Source: Malus domestica
Taxonomy: Eukaryota; Streptophyta; Magnoliopsida; Rosales; Rosaceae
Assembly: GCF_042453785.1 (NCBI RefSeq)
Contig: NC_091673.1
Coordinates: 2,735,501-2,799,500, forward strand
Length of the DNA: 64,000 nucleotides
Reading direction: 5' to 3'
The notes below the pieces were generated by a model. The model searched no databases, was not told the DNA's origin, and worked only from the letters and a program-made list of their open reading frames with translations. Of this stretch, positions 22,391-35,357 are shown in pieces (the stretch's first letter is position 1; each line of letters begins with the position of its first letter). Position numbers and translations under genes: made by a program.

Positions 22391-24155
22391 GCATATTTAT
22401 TGTGACTCTAAACGACTTATTAAGTTGATTTTTGTCAAAATGTGTGGTCCTAACTCACCATCTAACAACATGAATTTGATAATATTATATATATATAAGA
22501 GTACTCTTTTTATGGTAGGCATCGCGTTTTACGGTAGAAAAATGTGATAATCATCATAAGAATTATGTATTCACAATATATATCCTCTTATATATTTCAT
22601 TGTTTCCTTTTTTTTTGCTATATAGTATAAAGGTCTTATACGATAAATACATAGTTCTTACGAAAGCCCTTATCACATTTTCACTACAATAAAGTAGGAT
22701 TCCTGCTAAGAAAAGTCTCGATCATACACATATACGTATAACCCAATTGGTAAGTTTATAAGATAAACATAATTACCCAATTGGTTAGTAGTAGTATAGG
22801 GCACAATTTTTATAACCTACCTACTAGAAAGAAAAAAAGGTCAGCTCTCTCTCAAACCTGCTTTTTAACCATGTTTAACATGGAGATGACCAGTTTAGCT
22901 GCTAGTATCATCGTCAAATTATCACGATTGTCGTTAGGTGGAAACATGTTGCAGATAATGACTATAGATCATTTGTCCATGCACTTTTCATGTTTTGGTT
23001 AGGTGGAACCACATTCCCTTGATCTTTCATGGATGAGCAGCACCACATATATACTTGTGTTTCTATCATTGCTAAGTAACAGAAATCTCACGTCCTCTAC
23101 TCCATTATCAGAGAGTCAGAGTCATCCCAACCTCCCCAATCCACAGCAACCCAAAAAAATATATAGAAAGGAAGAACATAAAACCTAGTCACCTTACCCT
23201 AAACCCTAACGTGATTATGTATGAATAATGCAGATTTCTTGACAAGGCAGCGATCATGATGGAGGAAGACAATCTCAAGGCACCAAACCTATGGAGGACC
23301 AGCACCGTTCATCGCGTCGAAGAACTGAAATGCGTGATGAGAATGGGACCTATATGGGGTTCAGGAATACTCCTCATCACAGCCTATGCGCAACAAGGCA
23401 CATTCTCACTCCAACAAGCCAAAACCATGGACAGGCACCTCACAAAGTCCTTTGAAATCCCTGCAGGCTCCATGTCAGTCTTCACCGTAGTCACTGTGCT
23501 CGCCACGATCGCATTGTACGACCGCCTCTTCATTCCGGTGGCTAGAAAGTTCACCGGGCTAGACCGGGGAATAACATTCCTCCACAGAATGGGAATAGGG
23601 TTTGTCATTTCGGTATTTGCCACATTGGTCGCCGGGTTTGTCGAAATGAAGCGAAAAAAGGCGGCTTTCGCACACGGGTTGATCGATCATCCTCATGATG
23701 TAATCCCTATTTCAGTGTTTTGGTTAGTTCCTCAGTATGCCCTTCATGGGATGGCTGAAGCATTCATGTCAATTGGGCAGCTCGAGTTTTTCTATGACCA
23801 GGCGCCGGAGAGCATGAGAAGCACAGCTGCCGCGCTGTTTTGGACCTCCACCTCGGCCGGGAACTATGCGAGCACTCTTTTGGTGTCACTGGTGCACAAG
23901 TTTAGTGCTGGTCCTAATGGATCGAACTGGCTGCCGGATAATAATTTGAACAAAGGGAAGTTGGAGCACTTCTATTGGTTTATCACGTTATTACAAGTTG
24001 TTAATCTTATTTACTACATATTTTGTGCCAAAATGTATACGTTTAAGCCGATTCAGGTCGTAAAGAAAGAAGGTGCCGAGCATGGGGAAAAGTGGTCCTT
24101 GCTAATCAAGTCCGGCCCTGAGAACTTGGGGGCTCTACGCCAGCTTTCGAAATGA
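21121..24155 (+). CDS. NPF3.1: NPF3.1-type nitrate/gibberellin transporter, copy 1, 591 aa
   Basis: Proton-coupled transporter of the NPF (NRT1/PTR) family, 12 membrane helices. Arabidopsis NPF3.1 transports nitrate/nitrite and gibberellins. Four exons: 21121-21196, 21459-21676, 21791-22350, 23234-24155; sum 591 codons plus stop, all in frame. Seen in the protein: the proton-coupling ExxEK motif (EFCEK, about residues 28-32), LLGALGSGGIRPCVVSFGAEQFDE, TKTWNYFNWYYF, PAGSPFTRL, HTKHMKFLDKAA, AYAQQGTFSLQQAKTMDR, PESMRSTA and GSNWLPDNNLN. Odd point: after EGAEHGE the last ~20 residues (starting KWSLLIKSGPEN) differ wholly from copy 2. A match to copy 2's end (ttgccaataaggcttaa) lies 1.8 kb downstream at about 25949, so inserted DNA supplies a new C-terminus and stop. 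The transport core is untouched, so function is probably kept. Confidence 0.96.
22354..22385. repeat. CT microsatellite in NPF3.1 copy 1 intron 3
   Basis: A (CT)n run starting five bases after the GT of the intron 3 donor. The same microsatellite occupies the same place in copy 2, so it predates the duplication. Confidence 0.9.
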
Positions 24156-25947
24156 GGCTCTAGAGTTCTTTACCTTTTACACATTGATTGTATAAAAATT
24201 AATTCGCTAAATTCGTGAAAAAAAAATATATTATTACATGTCTTGCATTTTTAGATGCAAATGTACTAATTAAGTTTACATAATCTAATTTTTCAACCAA
24301 TTTTTTTTCAATTAATAAAATAGCTAACCCATTCAAAGGGTTTGGCCGTTTAGGGTTTGATGTCTGGCAATCTGGGGAGTGCGACAAAAGAAGTAATCAT
24401 CTTTGTTTTTCTAGTCAATAAGAACATGTTTAAGTCGCTTGACGTTTCACCTTTCACGTACAAATAAGTTTGCTTTTTAATTCAGTTAATTATATAAACA
24501 ATCAAATCTTACAAATATTGGGCTCAGCTGCTCAACCCAGTGAGCTATTGTATTTAGACAAAAACTCAAAATCTATAAACTTCTTGTTTGAACAAATACA
24601 AGCTTTGTGATATTGTTGACCCTAAAAACTACCAAGCCTATGTGGCGCGCAGACCAAGTAAGTAATGAGCTAATTACGTCATTCGGTTGTGTATGGGGCG
24701 TGCTAACTTGATGGCCGAGCTCGGCTAGTGAGTAAAATGAGTTGATATTGCGTTGAGCGCGCTGCTAACTTTTTAATCTTGTGACTGCGGCTGAGGAAGG
24801 AACACGTCTCGGCCTTCGGGTTCCAGAGCATGAAGACAAGATTGCTACTTCTGCGAAGTTCAATATCAAATTCGGTTTTCAATGTGTCGAATGTTGTAAC
24901 TTGTAACACCTCACTTCGTCGAGAAGGTTAATGAGATGACCTCTGCCAATAAGGATTCGAAAATCATTCTCGACCGAGACTTGGATAGATAACCAGTCGG
25001 CCTCGACGCAGTGCTGTTTATCCAAACTGAAGGTGCTCCGCGATCGGCTGATTCTACAGCAACGGTGCTGTTTGTCCAAATTGAAGATGTTCGCCGGTTG
25101 CCTTCACAATGCTGTTTATCCAAATTGAAGATGTGTCGGCGAAAAAGAAAATAAAAATCTCAAGGTTGTTGAGAGGTTTCGTGTAGAACGAGAATTTACG
25201 CAGAGCAGTTTGTGTGTTGAATTGGAAGGGCTTTACACGTTGTTTGCAGCCTTGTATTTATAGTAGTCATATTTTCTATTTGGCATGGCTTGGATTATTC
25301 CATAGAGTCCAACTAAAAATTAAACTCCCTCCACGCACTAACACACGGCATCACCACCATATTTTTACTCTTGATAAGCCAATCCCTTTGCTAATAATTA
25401 TCACAACCTGAATTGGTGCTAGTCAAGCAGCATATTCGAAATGCTTGATGCCAACCACACGCAATAGAACTCTCATTAATTTCAAACTCTCCACGTCCAC
25501 ACACATCCCAACTCAATTTGAAATGTACCACTTGCTTAGAGATATAATTTGCATCTTATTTATCCCGTTTAAGAATACGCCAAGATAATTCATATTAAAA
25601 AATAATTACTATGATAAAACCATAATATTATCCTTTAATAACAAAATTAGCCTCATTTTTCCATCCGACGGTTGGAAGCTATGCTTACTCAACGGCCTTG
25701 ATTGCACGGGCCGTTGATGTAAAATTGGGTCCAAACAGATATTAATTTATATATATATATATATATATTATAAAAGGTTTAGGATTTATACAACACAATG
25801 ACATTTTAAAATTCATATAATTAACCTCACTTAGTGAGACAAGACCTTATTGTTGTTATTAATATATAAAATATAAAAAAAATTGGGGCTTCCAAAGTGA
25901 GAGCCTTAGGCGGCTGCCTACTCTAACTACCCTCATGGGCCACTCTA
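24116..25947. other. Inserted DNA at the 3' end of NPF3.1 copy 1
   Basis: Sequence absent from the equivalent place in copy 2. The left edge is near cttgctaatcaag (24109-24121) and the right edge near ttgccaataagg (about 25949), two similar stretches that could be a diverged target duplication. It holds a 1.1-kb solo LTR (24614-25737) and about 700 bp of other AT-rich material of unknown type on both sides, with a TA microsatellite near 25750. It provides the last codons and stop of copy 1. Confidence 0.75.
24614..25737. mobile_element. Solo LTR of an unclassified LTR retrotransposon
   Basis: A 1124-bp LTR beginning TGTTGACCCT and ending GGGTCCAAACA (inverted TG...CA ends), with an exact 5-bp target duplication gatat (24609-24613 and 25738-25742). 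Inside are three spaced copies of tgctgttt(a/g)tccaaa(c/t)tgaa (25012, 25066, 25110), and a TATA-like tgtatttatag near 25252 that suits an LTR promoter. There is no internal region or second LTR, so it is a recombined solo LTR. It lies only in copy 1 and so is younger than the segmental duplication. The superfamily cannot be assigned from the LTR alone. Confidence 0.88.
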
Positions 25948-26012
25948 TTGCCAATAAGGCTTAATATGCTATCAGTTAATTAATTAATTTGTGTTGGGAC
26001 AGGTGGTCATTA

Positions 26013-26880
26013 GAGCAAGTCCACCCCTAAGAACTTTGCGCCAGCATCCAGTCCATTTATCCACTTAAGTGAACAGTGATATACTCTAATGAACAGTAAT
26101 AGACAAATGCATCTCCACCCCTAAAATTAAATAGCCTAGTCAATTTTATTAATTTTTATTATAAAATAATAATTTGGTTTTTTACTTTCTGACTTCTTCC
26201 TTTCTTCTTCTTCTGGAAATTGACCTCCTCCTCACCACACCATTCTAGAAATTTTTTACGGTGTAAAATGACGAGGCTGCCTATCTCATCTTCAGATCCC
26301 ACGGTTTGGATGATGAGTTAAAGGGGTAGAATCATCTTTTTATCAATAGGGTTTCAGATTGGGGTTAGTTCCTTCCCCTGTCACTTCGTTCTTTCTTCGG
26401 CGCAGGCAAAGCCATGCCGATCCTGGCATGGCAGAGTGGAAGGGAGATAGTGAGAGAAAGAGCGAGTGACAGTGAGAGAAAGAGAGAGTGGTTGTCCGGA
26501 TAATAGGGAGAGAAATAGAGAGTGAGGGGTTGGGATGGTGAACATAGCCGATCCTGGTCTCCTCGTCGTCGTCTCGTCGGAGCTCGCAAAGGGAAGGGGG
26601 ATATGGTGTTGAATATATGGATTTATCAGGGGAAGGGGGTTGATGGGCTTCCAGGGATTGGGTTCCAGGAGTCGGATGGGGTTCTAGATGAGAGAGACGG
26701 TAGCCATGATGTCAACATGGCGTCAAATGACCCGTCTCCTTCCTCTGTCGATTTTAGGCCGGCCTGTAGACCGGCTTGGGTTGGGTGCCAGTCTATTCCA
26801 CGGGCTGGAGTGAATTGGCTGAGTCCCAGCTTGTTTTTTCCACTGAGTGTCGGGCTATTCCACCTCAGGTGGAACTGCTC
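26013..26880. mobile_element. PIF/Harbinger-like non-autonomous element
   Basis: An 868-bp insertion with short inverted ends (gagcaagtccacccc at the left; gagcagttccacctg reading in from the right), flanked by the trinucleotide TTA on both sides. It is absent from the matching place in copy 2 (about 41865), which gives an empty-site comparison. The interior is GC-richer (26400-26880) with purine tracts and open frames of up to about 120 codons that show no domain. A TTA target fits Harbinger/Tourist; the assignment is moderate. Confidence 0.75.
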
Positions 26881-27550
26881 TTAGTCATTGTTCATATAGC
26901 TAGTAACTAGCTCCTGGTGTTTTAGTGTATAGAAATGAAAAGAATATCTACTTTGGACTCAATAAAATCATAATTAAACATCCAATTTGTATGATCTTTA
27001 TACTATGTATATTAAGATCTTGGAACAAATGAATTTGAACAGTGTGCTTCATACTCTTATCCGCTAAACCAAGACCTCTAAATTTTTCTGTTCACAAAAT
27101 ATCAACTATATAACACATGTACATGATATAACTGTCACACTCAAAACCATTATTATGATGAGGATATTATATGGCCTAATGTCATCTTCTTTATATATTA
27201 TAAAATGAGTGAATGTGAAATCACGTATATTATGTCAATTATATTAAAAATATCAAATTTTGTTTACCACATGATAAGATAGTGTTTTATTAATTTAAAT
27301 ATGAGGCGAATTTAAACTTTACTTCTTATTAACACATAAAGCAATGGCACCTCATGCCGTGAACAAATTTACTGCATAAATTTGATTACTGTTGCATTGC
27401 TGATTTTTTTTTTCCCTAGAGTTATTTATTTTACTGGTTTTTTTTATTGAAATTTTACTGTATCTTCAATTAATTGTTTTTGGTCAATGTATCTTCAATT
27501 TACTTCAAACAAGAAAAAACATAGGAAATAACATATGGGCAGGATTCACC

Positions 27551-27810
27551 AATTGGACAAACTTAACTAAAATGAATCAATTGTATAAAGTGTATTGCTG
27601 TTTAAGCAATACACTACGAGGAAAGTAGAGATCTTACAGAACTTGATGAATGTCCAATCGTTAATCTCATGGTTTGAAAGTGTTTCAGTTTTGTTCTATC
27701 TTCCTAGAAACGTGTGACGCTTTGTTGGAAACATTTCTACATTAGTGGCTAATGATTTGATTCCACTCTTTCAAATGATTTTAGGGACTCATGGTTTCTC
27801 TGGTTTTAAG
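27551..27810. other. Spacer between duplicated blocks
   Basis: Joins the end of copy 1 to the start of copy 2. No element or gene recognised. Confidence 0.5.
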
Positions 27811-28063
27811 TGGTGTCCAACCCGTCAGCTAAAAAAGAAGAAGATTATAAGAACCCCTCTGCTGGCCTCCTTTTATAGTTCTGTTGCATTTTTTTCTTCA
27901 CATTTAACCCTTCTTAGTTTGGAGTTTGGATTATGTGGATTATCTGTAGCGTACAAGAAATGGTAAGTTATAACTTTCCTCGCAGATCTACTCTCTTCGT
28001 TTCTTCTTTCTTCTCGATTTCTTACTTCATGAGTATATTATTAACTATTTGTATATCAAACTA

Positions 28064-29065
28064 GGTTCACATCCTTCTTTTTGTTACTCCATTGATTCAA
28101 ATCCTATTCTTTTTCAATTTTTGATCAAGGTCCTTGGGTATTAATAACATCATTCATTAATTGAATAATAAAATATTTTTATTTTTAAATATATTCCTTT
28201 AATGTTAAAAATGTTACAATTAGTATATTTATATTTATGGCTAAATTTTTTATCATATATTTTTATTTTTAGTTTGCACCTATTTTTAATTTGCAATTTT
28301 TTTTAATTTGCAATTTTTTTTAATTTGTACCAATTTTCTTTTCATTTTTAATTTGTACCCATATATTAGTTTCTTTTTGTGCCCATATTTTTTAAAGTTT
28401 TATCTGTGTTTGTACCCATGTGTATACCGTCATGTGACATTGTATATTTAATCAATGATAGAAAAATTACATATGGTATATTTATGTTTTATGCCTAAAC
28501 TTTATATCATATATTTATATTTTTAGTTTGTACCCACTTTTAATTTGCAACATTTTTTTCTATATTTTTAGTATTCTCTTTTTTAGTTTTATTTTGTACC
28601 CATGTATTAATTTTTTTTAGCGCCTATATTTTTAAAAATTCATTTGTATTCATAATTTTTAATATTTTATCTGTACCCTAATTTATTTTTAATGTACCCA
28701 TTCTTCTTTATTAATGTACCACTTTGTTATATGTGAAATGTACCATTTTTTTTAACACTATGGATACATTCTTTTGCCATTTATTATTTCTTATTTTTAC
28801 ATAGTTTTTATCCATTTATTCAATCAAAATGTTTAAATTTTTTTATTGTAACTATTTCTAATAGTATTATAATGAGGGATTTTAAATTTATAGGATTATA
28901 AATCTCAAAAAATATTAAACAATTAATGTCAAAACTATAAAAATATAAATATCAATAGTAATATAATGAGGTGTACAAAGTCAAGGGACCTTGATCAAAC
29001 TTTGAATACTATTAAGGTTTTAATCAAAGAATGTTAAGGATTAGGGACCGCATCCAAAATATCCC
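28064..29065. mobile_element. MULE-like element with 'gtaccca' internal repeats
   Basis: Absent from the matching place in copy 1 (about 20390-20400). It has imperfect inverted ends sharing tttgatcaaggtcc(c)ttg at about 28118 and its inverse near 28990. The centre (28240-28760) is a degenerate array of tttaatttgtaccca-type phrases, very AT-rich. No clear target duplication and no coding capacity. The internal repeat style resembles the element at 33929-35088. Confidence 0.65.
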
Positions 29066-31754
29066 AATTATAAAATTAAGCAAGACAAGAAAAAAAATTA
29101 GTAGGCTAGTCTGATCACGTGATTGATTAGGTCTCTCACAAAGAATGGGATCTGTGCATTCTGGATTGTAATTTTGTGAGATCAAATGCTATCCAAAATC
29201 CAAATACAAGAAAACCCATTGTAAGAGTGCCTTGACTAGTCACTTGGTAAGGCGTTCTTTTTTTTCTTTTTAACCGCACATTTAATGTATTTCTCCACGT
29301 GAAGATGCCGTCGTGAAATAGCCGATTAAAAATGGACCACGACCTCACATTTAAATTTCTGTTGAGTTCCGTCTTGGTCCAGATACAATCACAATATAAA
29401 TCAGGAAGACCACAAATTCTGTGGATGCAGGACTAGAAATTTAGAGTCATGCATTGCGGCGTTGCAATTTCATAGTGGGAACCCATGATTTTGAATCTTA
29501 TTTGCATGCAGTCGCCGTCGCAATATTTTCCAAATTAGCCATATATGAATACAAAGCCACGCAAAAACAAAAAAAAAAATATTAATAATCGACGAGAAAA
29601 TGTGATGATCGGCAGTGCCTACATAGCCTTACCTTCACAAGAATTTACACTACCATAAACACGAAGAAAACCGAGGATAGAATTCACAAACAAAGTGAGA
29701 AAAAAAAAATTGAGTTTTATACTTTTGCAAGAGGTGCTCTAGAAATGTGATAAAACTTCGGTTAGAGTTCTGGGACCGACGTGGAATCAGCTAATTATGT
29801 TAAAATTCAGAAAGTCTTGCTCCTTCTTGTTATACTCGTAGTCAATCCTGCTTAGCATGCGAGTTAATTATATACACATATATAATCTTTCTAAGAGTTG
29901 CTTACTTTCGCCCTAACAAGATATTTTAGTTTACTCATTTTTTGTCTTTCCATCTGTCAAAGGAATGAACCAAACACGGAAAAAGTGGAGAAATTTTAAT
30001 TGTGATGGGAACACAGGTGGTACACCACATGTTTTTATGTAAATGGTGGAAAGTTTTATTTTTAAAATTATTAACTTTTTAAGACACAAATTCCACCATT
30101 TGTATAATGACACATGATGTACTACCTCGTGTGCCGATCACACTGAAAATCTTTCGAAAAAATTAGGGGTTCGGTGTTTAGGGTTAGGTGCTACGTCGTT
30201 TGGTCTTCCTTTTTTATCTTTGGTTTGTCGTTTAGGGTTTAGGTGGTATGTCATTTGGTCTTCTTTTTCTATCTTCGGTTTGTCGTTTAAGTTTGGAGCT
30301 GTATCGCAATAAATACGAATAGGTGGTGTTCATTTGTATTTTGGCATAGATAATGCTAGAAAGATAATATATTTAAATTAAGTTGTAAATTAGATGATGT
30401 GAATATTGATGATTGGATAATAATTTAAATATTAATTAACGTGTTTATTTTTTATTAGTAACACATCATACGATTTACATATTTGGTCTCATAAGTTAGT
30501 TTCGTCTGGAATCGAATCAAATCTTGCATATTAGAAGTCAATATAAAGGTGAAAAATCCTGCAGAATGTTCAATGATGAGTCACTGTATATATTATATGC
30601 AAAATGCATGCCACCATAAATCACAAAGGCAAAAGTGCATAATTTACATTTACATACTGGGTATGAATTATCATGAACGATGACAACTTTGTCATGTAAC
30701 TTGCATTATCATCGCACATGGAAATAAGAAAACGACATTTATAAAAACGTAACTCAACTTCGAATGAATCACAGTATACGTATATTGATCAGTGGTTTCT
30801 TGTGCATTAGATAATTTACCGTCTAATCTAAATTAGTCCAACATTTAGCATAACTATAAATATATATCTTTTTAAATATAGCAACTGGAAAGTGGCTGAA
30901 ATGAAAGAAACCAAAATCTCTTCTAGAGTGTCGTCTGTCGGTGGAAAAAGAAGAGAATGAGAATGCGCTAATCTTCTTAATCATGCACACGCATGCATGC
31001 AGCACTGAGCACTAAGCACGACTTCCTTCCCGAATATGGATAGGTTTCACTGTTTTGTCCATGGGGCCTACAGACAAATATCGGGGGACTTGATTCACTT
31101 GAGCACTTCTGAATTCTGATAGAATCATAGTTCGCAATGTGTATCTTTCGGTGGATCGGTGATGAGGGTTCAACAACATATACCGTCCATAACAAACCTA
31201 CCTCTTTTTGCTCAATTTTCTTCCCTTTTCCATTTTCTTTTTGGTAAAATTATTTTTGGATACAAATAGACAAATATATTGTACTAACCAACCAACCTAG
31301 TGTACATATATATGCATACGCGTAACATTCACTTCTTTTGCAATCACAGAGGTTTACCATATCTAATCTAAGGACTGAAAAACATGCATGTTGTTATGAA
31401 ACAACATTTAAAGAATATTTTATCATATAAAATGTCATTCACATGTAAGCTAATTTAGAATTCATTAGGGTTCCATAGATGGATAAAATAATTTTTTTGC
31501 CATTAGTTTTTATTTCTTTAAGAGACTTCATATGTTTTTGTAGATAGGAAGCAATTAAAACCATTACAAAGATCATATATATGCCAGCAAACTTTATTCT
31601 GTCTTGTTCCCAAATTTTGTCGGCTGAAAATTGTATCCACCTTTCAATCTATATGATATTATGATTGCATATTGCTATATGTTAAAATATTGAAAGCGTT
31701 ACTTACCGCTCCGTGGTTCCGAACGCGTTTGCAATCATCCTGGCAATAAACGAT

Positions 31755-31939
31755 AGAGAAAGAGATCATCTTCGGATCTCTTCCATCAAAATTCACGGAT
31801 CAAGTGATCATCCAAACGGTTAAAATTATTATAACTTTTAAAAGAGACCTTAGTTTTTAACCGTTTGATCAAATTTCAATGACCCGAATCACTTGATCCG
31901 TGGACTTTAGTAGAAGAGATCCGAAGATGATCTCTTTCC
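31755..31939. mobile_element. Hairpin MITE
   Basis: A 185-bp foldback with near-perfect ends, gagaaagagatcatcttcgg and its inverse. The 8-bp flanks aaacgata and aaatgata differ at one base. It shares internal caacggttaaa-like sequence with the 8616-8815 copy. Confidence 0.82.
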
Positions 31940-32204
31940 AAATGATACTTCACATCTTACAAATTATATCACCTTCATCACATCTTACAATTTACATCAC
32001 CTACTCTCTTAAATTAGCTCTTTAGGCAATCAAATTCGGTTAGGCATAACAATCACGTAACGATACAAAATGTCCCATTCTTATAGACAAAAACACAAGT
32101 CACAATTTCAGTAGTAAAAAATGCGTGCCCCAATTGGTCCCCTAAAGCCATTATTTTTATTTATTTCCCATCACATCGAAATCATCATGGATTTAGTATT
32201 ACAA

Positions 32205-32345
32205 TCTTTTGGTATTTCCCTTTACTTATAGGTAAGATGTTTTAAGTTTGATTCTTATAATAATAATGACTTCTATATAACACGTTATTATGATGAGCTA
32301 ATTGTATGACTTAACTCAACTTTCTCCACTCTTCAACATAAAATA
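32205..32345 (+). mobile_element. SINE copy, diverged, plus strand
   Basis: Carries tttacttataggtaagatgttttaagtttgattctta and a gagctaattgtatgacttaactcaa body in the SINE order. The head is degraded. The ends are approximate. Confidence 0.55.
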
Positions 32346-33928
32346 CCATTGCATTGAAATGAAAAAATAAACATTGAAATCATCCTAACCTTAAAAACGA
32401 AAATTATCCTAAACCCAAAACCTCACGAATCCAACTAAGCAAAACTGGTGCGTCACCGAGTTTTATTAGTGCAAGGACCACATTAGTCCTTTCCACTTCC
32501 AGGGCCCCTTCTAGCCCACCCTACTGATCTTTGAATCACAATCCAAATCCGGCTCATTTAGATAGAGTCACGGTGACGTTGATCTGAGTCAATTCATGGA
32601 ACAGGCGGAAAGGTATAGTATGACACGTGGCGGTTGGGTAATGGGTGATTAACCACCCTCTTTGTTACTGACAAATACTGGAATATTAGATGAAGATGTT
32701 TATCTACATATGATTTATCTTAAGATTATTACAATTTGCACATTATTTTAGCTGATATTTTATCTACACATGAATATTAGACACAAATATGGGTGATTTT
32801 TGGTCAGATCGGATAAGGAAACAAGCATTCCAATACTAATCTAAAAATGTTTCGAAACCAAATAATAGTTCTAATTTCGAAATTTTGGATTAATTATCGG
32901 TAATTTTCAATCTCCTAATTTTGGACTGGATAGAGACATTCTAATTGCCATCTTAATCTTTTGAAAATTTTCAAAATAAAAAATATTCAGACTCGAAACG
33001 TAAAATTTTCGATTGACATTGAAATTTCCAATTCAATTTGCACCCCTAGACACATATTATATTTCAACTGATTACCATCTCTTTATTTTCTCTTTCACAC
33101 TTGTACAGATCAACGGTTCAAAAATCACTCATCTGCAACTAGATTCTAGATGACTGAACTTAGTACATTCCTTCATAAATAAAATTCTTTTGGTTTTAAA
33201 TATATGGTTTTGGTGAGTTTTTCAGTTTTCAGTAATTCACCTCTCGCCAGCTTCATTGCTCACGTCAAGCGCACTATGCCTTCACACGCCTTGTATAATT
33301 TGGCTACGGTCATGCTTGCTTGGCTGCATTTGATAAATCGAATCTTCTCCACCGTCTAACAGTCTGAAGAATCGCGACTTATCGGCTGAACTTATTTGAC
33401 TCAATATATATGAAACTAAAACGCATGCAGGACCTTCTTGAAATAATATAAGTATTTATATGTGTGTGTGTGTGTCGGTGTGTATATATAACAACCACTA
33501 GTTAGTTAATAATGATGTTCAAGATATTGATGAGGATGGCAAGATTCTGCAGTGTGGTAGCCAACAGAGACAAGAAACTTGTATGATTATTCTGCGATCC
33601 ATATCTGTCAATCATGAAGCGATTAAAGTTGAACTCGTCTTCGTTATTCTGCGATCCATAGCTTTGAAATCATTATTATTATTATTGAAAAACATTCAAA
33701 TGAACTTAAATATTTTTTCAAATCATTTAATTTGAAATCATTCAGCAAACTAAAGTTTTGATGGTTTGAAATTATTCCGTAAAATTAAAAATGAATGTTA
33801 TAAGATTTGAGAAATGTGAGGTGTATAAAAAATGTAGGGTGTGTATAGAAAATGTAAGGTGTATATTAAGAATGTGGGGTGTGAGGGTATTATGGGGGAT
33901 GAAATGGGGTGTATTAAGATAATTTTTA

Positions 33929-35088
33929 GGGGCATTTTGATACAGGCGCCTCGTTTTTTAATTTTTTAGACTAAACATACACTCCTTTTGAAAATTTGAT
34001 CAAACATTTTCCTAAAATTTTGGTTATTAATTTCAGTTCCTATTATCCCTATTATCCCTATATTTATGCATTTATTATCCATCTCCTGGGCATTTCGTTT
34101 TTTTTTTTCCTATTATCCCTATATTTATGCATTTATTATCCATCTCTATGCATTTTTTATTGTTTTTTATAATATTTACTTCTTCTTTTTTTGTGAATAT
34201 AGTAGAATATTTATAAAAAAAATTGTCAAATTTTATTATTTAGAAGACCCAACACATAGTAAAGATTTGTTTGATTATATACCTACGTCTAGTTACCTAT
34301 AATATGGACACATTTAGTTTTATAGTGGATTTGATTTTTTGTATTTCTTGGTACATTTGGAATGTAAATGTACCAAAAGGGTTATCTGATAGAGGCATTT
34401 GGTTTTGTGGTACATTTGAGATTTTGTTCATTTGGTCTTTTGGTACAATAGGAATCTAAACGTACCAACATGATTACCTAACAATGGACACATTTGGTTT
34501 TATGGTACATTTGAAATTTTGGTACATTTGGTTTCTCTGTATATTTGAAATCTAAACGTACCAAAAAGGTTATATAACAATGGGTACATTTGGTTTTATG
34601 GTACATTTGAATTTTTGGTACATTTGGTTTCTCGGTACATTTGAAATCTAAACGTACCAAAAGTCGATACTTTTGTTCTCAAATGTACCATAAGTTTTAA
34701 GTATATTTTTAATATATCTATACATGAAAAAAATATGTATTGAAGACTTTTTATTGATACAATTTTAATAGAAAGAGTATTGTTTTTTAAATACTGATAA
34801 TAAGGAAATGAAGAATTAGTTAATTAATTTTTTATTTTATTTTATTAAAAAAATGTCATTTAATGCGCAGAAGGGGATTGAGGAAATTAAATTCCTATAT
34901 TATAGGCAATTAGTTGCTAAGCTACCTTATGCCTATATATAAATGCATTTAAATTAATGACATGGAAATTAAATAAATAGAAAATTATTGAGGTGGCAAT
35001 TGATTGAAGCACCTTAATCAAATCTTTAAAAGGGATGAATGTTTAATCTAAAAACTATAGAAAATATGTAGGGCATTCTAATTTTCCC
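33929..35088. mobile_element. MULE-type element with tandem 'gtacattt' repeats
   Basis: A 1160-bp element with GGG-starting imperfect inverted ends (ggggcattttgatac; gggaaaattagaatg reading inward from the right). They extend through tttttagactaaacat and its inverse. An exact 9-bp target duplication taattttta is present (33920-33928 and 35089-35097). The centre, 34310-34690, is a degenerate tandem array of about 100-bp units built on ggtacatttg, ttggttttatggtac and aaatctaaacgtacc. No transposase. Confidence 0.85.
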
Positions 35089-35300
35089 TAATTTTTAATT
35101 GAAAATGTAAATATGAGGTGTATTAAGTATGTGAGATTTATTTAACAATTTATGGGATGTTAATATAATAAGCCTAATTCTATATGTTAAAATGTGAACA
35201 ACGTTAACGCCAAGACCTGCATTAATATATAATTAAATTTGATCAGATAAAATAAAAAAGATTCCATGTACTAGGAAGGCAGCCAAGAATATTACACATG

Positions 35301-35357
<57 letters not shown>

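Larger units (their letters stand above)
20148..27550 (+). repeat. Segmental duplication, copy 1 (RAD23 3' flank + NPF3.1)
   Basis: Matches the block 27811-42395 in the same orientation. Matching parts: the RAD23 3' flank (20148-20400 with 27811-28060), the next stretch (20400-20668 with 29066-29350), the proximal promoter, all exons and introns of NPF3.1, and the 3' flank (26881-27550 with 41865-42395). Copy 1 has extra DNA after the last coding exon (24116-25947, including a solo LTR) and at 26013-26880. Matching ends at caacccgtcagct on the left and aacatatgggc on the right. Confidence 0.92.
29350..33928. other. Repeat-rich insertion upstream of NPF3.1 copy 2, first half
   Basis: No counterpart in copy 1, where only about 70 bp (20668-20738) occupy this place. 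No coding region supported. Visible inside: an imperfect direct repeat of about 60 bp around 30165-30295 (ttgtcgttta(g/a)g, tttggtcttc), the MITE at 31755-31939, the SINE at 32205-32345, a TG run near 33463 and a repeated ttattctgcgatccata (33577 and 33643). Confidence 0.6.

Noticed and set aside
25012-25135. Spaced short repeats resembling a CRISPR-like layout
   Set aside because: Only three imperfect copies with unequal spacing inside a plant LTR; not a CRISPR array.
26522-26884. Open frame of 120 codons
   Set aside because: Lies in the Harbinger-like element and reads through its right terminal repeat; low-complexity, no homology recognised.
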